A stretch of 64,000 nt of DNA, taken from assembly GCA_964023205.1 (NCBI GenBank), contig OZ026851.1, forward strand, positions 13,619,637-13,683,636. Reading direction: 5' to 3'. This DNA is from Lutraria lutraria. Lineage: Eukaryota; Mollusca; Bivalvia; Venerida; Mactridae. The notes below the pieces were generated by a model. The model saw only the letters and a program-made list of their open reading frames with translations, searched no databases and was not told where the DNA came from. Made by a program: the position numbers and the translations under genes. This document shows positions 46,201 through 55,200 of this stretch, in pieces (position 1 is the first letter of the stretch; every line of letters begins with the position of its first letter).

Positions 46201-49200
46201 AACAGATAAATATGACTGACTTATAATGATCCCTTTACCAGTTTAAATTTAATTAAATTTCTGCTTTTCAATAATGACAGCAAGTCTTACAGTCCTGACC
46301 AATGAACCATGACCCTTGTCAATTAGTAATTCCTACTTCATGAACAGTTCATGAAGTGTGCAATAAAAGTTCAAGAAAAGTTCAAGAAAAGTTCAAGAAA
46401 AGTTCAAGAAAAGTTCAAGAAAAGTTCAAGAAAAGTTAATGATTTCATGAATTCCTTTTGAAGGGGTATTCAAACTTCATGTCAGCATCAAGTATAGATT
46501 TAAAATATAATAAAAATCATGTGATTGAGTACATGTATATATAGTAGACTGCATTAAGTTATTAAATCATCTTTTTTAACAATAGATATTTCATGTCACT
46601 GAATTATGCCATCCAGTTTAACAATAGATATTGTATGTCCATTGTCCACAAACATATATCAGTTGTGAACACAATACATGTACTATTTTCGTACTCTTAA
46701 TACTTATCATTGAGAAATAGCATATTAGGCCAAAAAAAAATTATTTTTATGCTCTGAACTAAACAGTACATTATGCAAATTGTAGATAACAAATTCACTG
46801 TTTGTATAAAGTCTAAATCAAGGCAGGTTTTAGATATTTGTCATGATAATCTCATGTTTGACAGGGCATTTTTTTCTTCTATAATAGAGGCCGAAATTCG
46901 GTGACTTCCCAATTGCAAAAAGGCTGTTTTTGTCCAATTTGAGGCAAGAAATTCTTAAAAATACAATGCTATTCTATCTCGGTTGTCTAACCTTCTCAAA
47001 ATTTGGCCAAATAACGCGCTTGAATTTCCCGATATGAAAGGCTATGGCCCCTTCCCAATTTTTGGAAAAAAGGCCTTGGAGTTTGAAGTAGTAGCAGAAA
47101 TGTATGCATCTCAGTTTTTCCTTGAATCATATTTTTTACCTTATGTTACAGGTACTAGTAAATATTTTTTAATCAAACCCGCAAAAAAAACATACCCCCC
47201 CCCCCACACTCCTCCACCCCAGCTGCCGTGTTTGGTTTAGGGAGGATTCCGGATTAGAAAGATTCCGATAGACTTGATTGACTGAGCTATTGTTTTACTC
47301 TTTAAGAGGTTCACTTGCATAAGCGTAGTATGTGGCATTTGAGTAAATGCATCATATATGGAAAGATAAGATTATATAATAGGATGTGAATCAAGTAATC
47401 GGAGGTGTGTCCTCAACTTGTAAGAGTACTTCCTGGTTTTAAAACTTTTTTCAAAAACTGAAGTTTTCTAGTCCTGTCTTGATCTGCTTAAAAATGAAGA
47501 TTTTTATCAAGATCCTCTGTATGTGTTTCTCAACAGTGGTTAAACTGTTTAGTGACATTAGTCATAATGGTTATGGTGTACTGTTAAATTCTTCTAAGGA
47601 CTTAATTAAAGATTAATCAAGGGAGTTTTTTATTCTGATAATTGTCACTTCAGTGTCAATGATTTTTTTTCGCTCTATTTACTTCCGAATATGGGCAGTT
47701 TCCTCTAGCAAAATTTCCTTCATTTTTTCCCTAAAATGGCCAGAATTTTCCCCTGACAAGAAGCGTTTTCCACATGATCATGTAAAAGAAGCAAATACAA
47801 CAGTTTTCACATGAAAATCACCAATTACAGTGAAGTAATATTTATAATTATATTTTTAAACAACTAAATAATCACATATTCCATAGAAATAAATGTTATT
47901 ATATATTCCCATTTTGGAATTTCTTGCGCTAAACTTCCCTTTTGATGGGCATGGGTAGTGAGAAAATTTTGGAAAAAAATCGCTGAGTGTTTTCTGCTTT
48001 GATTTATTTTATTTATCTTATTCAACGGCCCAGTGAGAGGGGAGGTAAGATACATGAGAACCGGGCTTTAATATGCCTACTGTTTTTATCTATTTTTTTG
48101 TGGCTCTAGTCGTGCCTGGTATAAAGCACCACTACATGCCTCACCCTTTTCCCTTTGATTTCTAAACACAGTACTTGGCTCAGTAGTTGGGATGGTGTCA
48201 CTGAAAAAGCATCCTTAAGAAATTCCAAAGGTAGAGCCGAGAATCGAACCCATGACCTTTCGTTTAGTAGTCCAGCGCTTTACCACTCGACCACCGATCC
48301 TGTACAATAATGATTGGAGGTTGCAAAATTTAAGATTGATCTCAAAAATAACGTGATAAGATTTGAGATTTTTGGCTGGTCTTAAAATTTTAAAAAATAA
48401 ATTAACCAATTAATTTTCTTGTTTTTGTTTGGCCTTAATCTGATATTATTGTTACATTATGAATATATGTTATAATATTATATATAAATGTATTAGTACA
48501 ATACTATAACTCTCACATCATTTCACATGATGTATATTATGTTTGTTGAGGTTTTATTTCAAGTGTTTCGTGACAAAGAAGGAAGTAATTCTCCATGTTG
48601 AGGAGAGGGTAAGTAAAGTTTATACAAGGATATGATTCGCTCATTATCTGCTGAAGTGAAAAAGGAAATATTTGTTTTATAAAGTTTGGATATAATGTTT
48701 TGTTTTAGAGCCCAACATTGATGGTTATGATAGCGACCTCGAGCTTATGCTAGATCCCGGCTATGCGGAGTGTGCTGATGCCATAAAAGGTTGGTTAACA
48801 ATTTTTGTATTGTATGTTTGATTTGTCTCATTATGTATTTCCTGGTTAGATGAATGGTTTAAAGTTTACACCTTGAGTTTTTGATAACTGGTGTTAACAC
48901 AATTTGCATATTTGATAATTTTGTTTATTATTGCTGATTGATTGAAAATGTTGATCAAAGGGATCAGTCTGAATTAAAGGTCCAGCGAAGATAAAGGTCC
49001 AGTCTTTGTTAAGGTCCTGGTTGAGATGAAGGATAAATTTGCAGTACTGGTGAAAGGCCAAGTCTAGATAAAGAATTTAGTTCAAATAAAAGGCTCCAAG
49101 GGCTCAATCTGATGAAGCACCCAGTCCAAAGAAGGGCCCAATCTAGATAAAGGGTCCAGTCTGGAAAAAGAGCCTAGACCAGAGAAGGGCTTAGTCTAGA

Positions 49201-52200
49201 TAAAGGGTCACATTGTTTTTCTTTGTTGTAAAAACATGTGTTAAATGCTAGCACAGTAAGTGTTCACAACAAAAAGTTGATTCTTTTGAATTGTTATCGT
49301 AATCTTTACACAGTAGGCTTTGCTTTATCAATAGTTTATTGTTAGTGTTTTGATTATGTAATACATATACTTATCTCAAATCTAATTGACTGCCAAAACG
49401 TTCAAACTGTTAGCTATGTTGATAATGATTCAAATTGTTGACATTAGACTCTAGTTAGGCTCACATTTCTTAATGACATTTTAATTGAGCATATTTCTCC
49501 CAATATCATTTGTCTCATCCAGTTTATTTCAGCATTTTGAGGAAAAGTTGGGAGTGAAATATAGATTCAGGGGAAAACCCGTAAAAAACGGTTGAATGGA
49601 CACAGTTTTCATTAAGAACCGATTGCCAATGAAAAGTGCAAAAAAAAGATTCAGTTACAGTCTCTAAATTTGAAATACTTATAAACCAGGCGACCCCCTG
49701 CCAAATCGGTTACTTTCATAAGAAAATCTGTGTTGTACTGAATATTAATGAAAACCCTTAATAAGCGGTTAAATGGACTGTCCACATGGTTTTATATGCT
49801 AATGAGCTTCCCTAAGTAATTTTTTTACCTAATGTATTTTATCACTTAATTTTTGTCAGGTGTTATACCTGGATTCTCTATCTACTCGGATGGGAGCGGT
49901 TCAAAGATCTCCAGTTGTACCAGTCTAGATTTATCTGCTGAAGATTTTGTTCTGGAACCAGGTTATGCTGAATGTGCTGATGCTATAAAGACTGGTGCAA
50001 TAAAGAAAATATCTGTATCACATGAAAGGCTTGTAGATCATTCTGATCACCATTCTGAAATTTACGCAAATCCTCAGATTCTGTTCAGGAAAAGGTCCAA
50101 GCTTCTAGAAGAAGGGAAAGGTGACTCTGGAGAAAAATCTCTAGCAGAAAGAGATTCTGATCTAGTTAAAGAGCATGAGATATGTTTAGCTTTGGAGAAT
50201 AAACTAAAGAAGAAAGAGAAGAAAAGTAAGAAGCCAAAGAAACAGGAAAAACCACCTGAAGCTCCACCCCTTCCTGCTAGAAATTATAGTTTGTATTTGG
50301 ACAACGACGAAGCTGAAAAAGCCGTGAATGAAGTTCTTGATGATATGGAGGGTCAAATAGATGATTTGGTGCTAGATGATGCGTTTGATATTATAGATAG
50401 TGAAACTGTCAGTCAAATTGATGTAAACCCTGAGAATAAAGATAATTCTGTTTTAAATAAAATGGAACCAAGCAATACTGGTCCTGTTGACAAGACTGTT
50501 GAGTGTTCTGACATTGAACCAAAGAAATGTTCTGAATGTGGAAAAGACTTGATTGAAACATTGTCCATTGAAAGGACGTGTGTAACAAATACCTCAAGTA
50601 ATAAACTCATATCAAATTCATCTGGAAGTGAAACCAGAGTATCAGATAGTCTAAATGATGCTTTATGTGTTAATTGTAAAATGAAGAAAACTGATCCAAA
50701 TGTCGATGCTCCAAATGATGTTATTGAAAGAATTGATAAATGTGACTTGACAGAATATTGTGCTGAACGTCAGGAAGCTTCAGATACTGAAAAGCATAAT
50801 GCTGATAATGAAGTGGAAATTTCTGATGTGGTAGATGGAAGCTTTATAGAAGTTGAAGATAAAGAGCTGACTGATGATGTTCTGCATGTCACAGTTGCTG
50901 ATGAAAGTGGATTAAGAACTGTACTCACTGTACTTGAAAAACAAGAATCTGTTGAGGTGAAGAAAAAGAGAGAGGTTGGGAAGAAAAAAATCAGTCATTC
51001 AGCAGAGGAGAAAATAAGTGAAGACAATGAAGCATTGGGAAAGTGTGAAAATGATCTTAACTGTGATAGTTCAGAAACAGTAATCTCAAAAGAAATTAAA
51101 GATAACTTGATAGGTGAAGGTTGTGGAAATAATTCTGTAAATAAATCTGAAACTGACACTGCTAACTGTAGCTGTGTACTTCAGGTAGAAAATAAGGACA
51201 ATTCTTATTATAAATTGGAAGATAATTTAGAATCTGCATTAGACTGTACCGATGATGAAGATAAATCGAAATCTAATTCACATAAACGAGATGATATCTC
51301 TAAACAACCTAATACATCCTCAGTTGCAACTAACGATAACACAGCTGTTTCTGTGGACACCAGTAATTTTCTTAATGTTGCTGTGAAAATGAAGACTATT
51401 TCCATAGATTCTGACAGTGATTTATTTAATACTGAAGATTTACCTAAACTAGAAATACATGAGAGTGACCTAGATAGTGCTTTTGATAGCAGTGACAATT
51501 CGACTAACTTGGATATTGGTACTGAAAGTGCTGACATCAATAAACTAACTGAAAGACTTAATACCGAAGCTTCTCCAACTCTGAAAGAACCAGAAATGGT
51601 GGTGGAAGTTAATGCTGAAAATGTGAATGAGTCTGAAAATGACAGTCAGGAGGTTAATGATGGTGATAGTTTTATAAGTAATGTAGAGATTTCTTCTTCA
51701 ACTGTAGAAGTAAATGATACTGTAAATAGTGTAGAAGTACTAACAGATGCTGATGAAATGACTGATTCTACAAAAGAAACTGCTAATGATACTTCTAGTT
51801 CCGATTTACCAGACCAAACAAATCTGCAGGATTTGAAAGGTATAAACATTACTGATCATTGCTTTTATGCACAAACCGTGGCTCAAGAAAATGAGAAAAT
51901 GAAAGATGACTTTGAATATAGTCTTAACGAAGACAAGCATGATATAACTGATAGTAATTCTACTCTTCAAAGCGAGCTTTATGTTGTTGAAAGAGATGAT
52001 GACGAGAAAGCTGATGTTACAAACTTAATGGATTATCCTGAAGTTGCTCAATGTAGTGTTCATGCTAATGATAATTATTTGTGTCAAGTTGGTGCAATAA
52101 AGTGTGACAGTGAGGATGAAATGGATGGGAAAAGGGCCGAAGTTGACCCTAGTGATCAGAAAGAAGTAATGCATCTAATTTATGAAAAAGAACACCCCAA

Positions 52201-55200
52201 TCTATATGAAGATGATGAGCCTACTCATATGTCTATACAAGAAGTCATGGAAATTAAGTCCAGTCATTCTGCTCCATTTCCCGAACCATTCTGTATGCAT
52301 AACATTCCTAATGAATATTCATCAATTGAGTCTGAGGCTGTTGCTCCGCCTCCTAGAGTTCCAAGACCACCTTCCTCATCAAGTAGTGGCCAATCAAATA
52401 ACAAGGTGAGCTTCTCCAGTCAGGTAGAAATACCTGCTGATAATAAGGCGGTGTTGCTACGGTTATGTGACAGCTCTCATTCAGAAGATGGTTCCCCGCC
52501 AGTGGTACCGCCACGTATACCAATAAGAGAAAGGAATTCAAGATCTTCTAAGAGACCTGGTTTGTATTCTTATGCATTTTGATTTCTTAGAAGTGGCTCA
52601 TTACTGAATAGAATAATATTCTGGAGAGGTCATGTTATACAGTCAAACTTGTGAGCAAAGGTCAACCTTGGGAATGACAAAATGTGGCCATTATTAACAG
52701 GTGACCCTTATTTGGAGGTCTTTTTGTTCTAAAATAATCAATGATAGTATTTAATAAAATGGCCTTTATCCACAAGGTGACCTTTATTTGGAGGTGGCCG
52801 CTATCACAGGTTTGACTGAAATTACTTAGCTGAACCTTAAGTTCCTAATAGCAACATCCAATGTATGAAATGGTTGGGAATGATTCATGCCTACAAAGTA
52901 CGAAAAGTATGTTTAAGAAAAAAAATTGAAAAGGAAATTTTTGTGACTTACCTCCCTTTTATTCTGAACATACAGTTTTACTAAGATTGCTATATGTTTA
53001 TGTTTTGTATTGTAAAAATTCATGAAGTCTGGTAATATTATAAACTTGCAGATAGACACTGGTTCCATCTTGGGAACTTGGATGCATTTTTTACCTTATT
53101 CATTACTTTATTCATTAAAATCGGGTGTACAAATGAATGCTGCTATAACTCTGGTTGTGAACCAAGTTCAAGACTCTTTTGAAGGTAAAAAGAAGGTGAA
53201 AAGATGCATTAAAATGTGATATATAAGAACATGTCATTGAAAATGAAGGCTAGTCTAAGTTATATAGGATGGGGATTCTTTTGGCTCTTGAAAGCGTATG
53301 GAAAAAGGTGGATGCGCTGTTGCTTTGGCCTAATTAAAAGTCCAGTGTCACTAGAAAAAAAGTACATGTACTTTGTATTAAATGGGATATTCTATTGTAT
53401 ACAATATTTAAGGTTTGTTTTAATTTTTATTTAATTCCAGTTTCCTATTCACAAGATTTCATGGAGAGCTTCAGGCAGCTGAAAGATGTAAGTTTTCCCA
53501 TTTTACATGTATAATAATACTTCTTACAGAGTATGGTGTAAAGTGGTCAGCTTGCTTGTAATCTTGTTTCTCCATCAAAAAAGTTTTAAGTAGAAAGTTG
53601 CCTCCCTTTTATTTAGTTTTAATTGAAATTTAATTGGAGAAATGGTTCAAACATAAAACTTCTTTGGACTGTTATAATGAATGGCCCAAAAAACTAATAC
53701 GAAAGATCACTTAAAGGTAAGAGTTGACAATCAATACAATGTTGGAAATGGTTGTACTCCAAATATCTTTTGTTTATAAAGAAGAAAGGATCTGTCACAT
53801 TTTCTTTTATTACTGTAAAATCATTTTATGATTTCTGACTTAAAGATATTTTCATGTAACAATTTTGTTGCACTTTCAAAATACTTTAATGAATATATTT
53901 TGATATGTACCATCAGTTTCATTATTTCTTACCCTGTTATTTCTATGTCTTATAGTGTGGGTGGTACTGGGGCCCGCTAAGCTGGGAAGAGGCGGAGCTT
54001 AAGCTGGCCAAAAAACCTGAAGGAACGTTTCTTGTGCGTGACAGTTCTGATGAGCATTATATACTAAGCCTGTCTTTCAAAAATCAAGGTCGTGTTCACC
54101 ACACTAGGATTGAACATCATAAAGGTTAGTTGTGTGATTTTATTGTTGTACTGTGCAATCATTAATTTTCGTTGGGGATTTAATTTCGTGGGTCGGCTCA
54201 TCCACGAAATCAAATCCCCACAAATTTAAATGCAGAGATAAGGCATTTCTTTTCAAAAATCAAAATCCACAAATTTATGTCCCCACAAAATAGCCATTTT
54301 AGTAAAAGCCACAAAATTGAGCCCAACGAAAATAAATGAAAATACAGTATTTCCATATTTGGACTTACCGGTAGTTGAAAAATATTTAGAAAAGGTCAAA
54401 ACTGAGATTCTAATATATGAAGTTTAAGTAGATTTAAGAATTTTATAATTCTATTTTGAAAATAGAACATGATGATTTAAGTGTGGATATCTTTCATGCT
54501 TTTTCCTGACCTTTAGTTTATCAAAAATATTGGATCACTTGATTCTTTATCTGATATAAGTCTACAGACAGCAAGCTAACATGTATTTAAATATGTGTGG
54601 CCTCCTGCTTACACTTTCAACACTCTATTGTCATATGTGGAAGTTGTTTAATTATTGAGGCAGAACAAGTTAGGTGTGATTGTTAACCCATTAACAATGA
54701 TTAAGGAAAATAATATTGATGTTTAACTTATATACAGCCAAACCTTTTAACAAACACCAACTAAAGCTGGGAAAAGAATTAAGATACTGCCTTTATTCAC
54801 TATAATATTCAGACGTTTATTTTGTCTATTACAGTATGTCAAAAAGTGCAGTTTCTTAATTATTAATCTCTAGTCTGTGAGTTCAAATCCCTACGGGGAC
54901 AAAATTTCACATGACAGTTAGCTGAATAGCTTACAGAAGGCCGGTGGTTTCACCTCATGTGTACATGTGGGGGTCTTCTTTCACCATGAAAGTTGGGAAG
55001 TAATATATTGACCCTAGCTGCTGGTGCAACATTAAACACTGAGGAAAAACTGAAACAGTTTGCCTTTTACTCATGATTGACTGTATTGGTTGAATTGGTA
55101 TCAGATCAAAATCACTTTCAGTAATGATTTTATGATAATGAATATCTGATGCTGGCCTTTGTAAGTTGAAAGAATAGGTAGAGTTTATCTAGGTTTCAGG

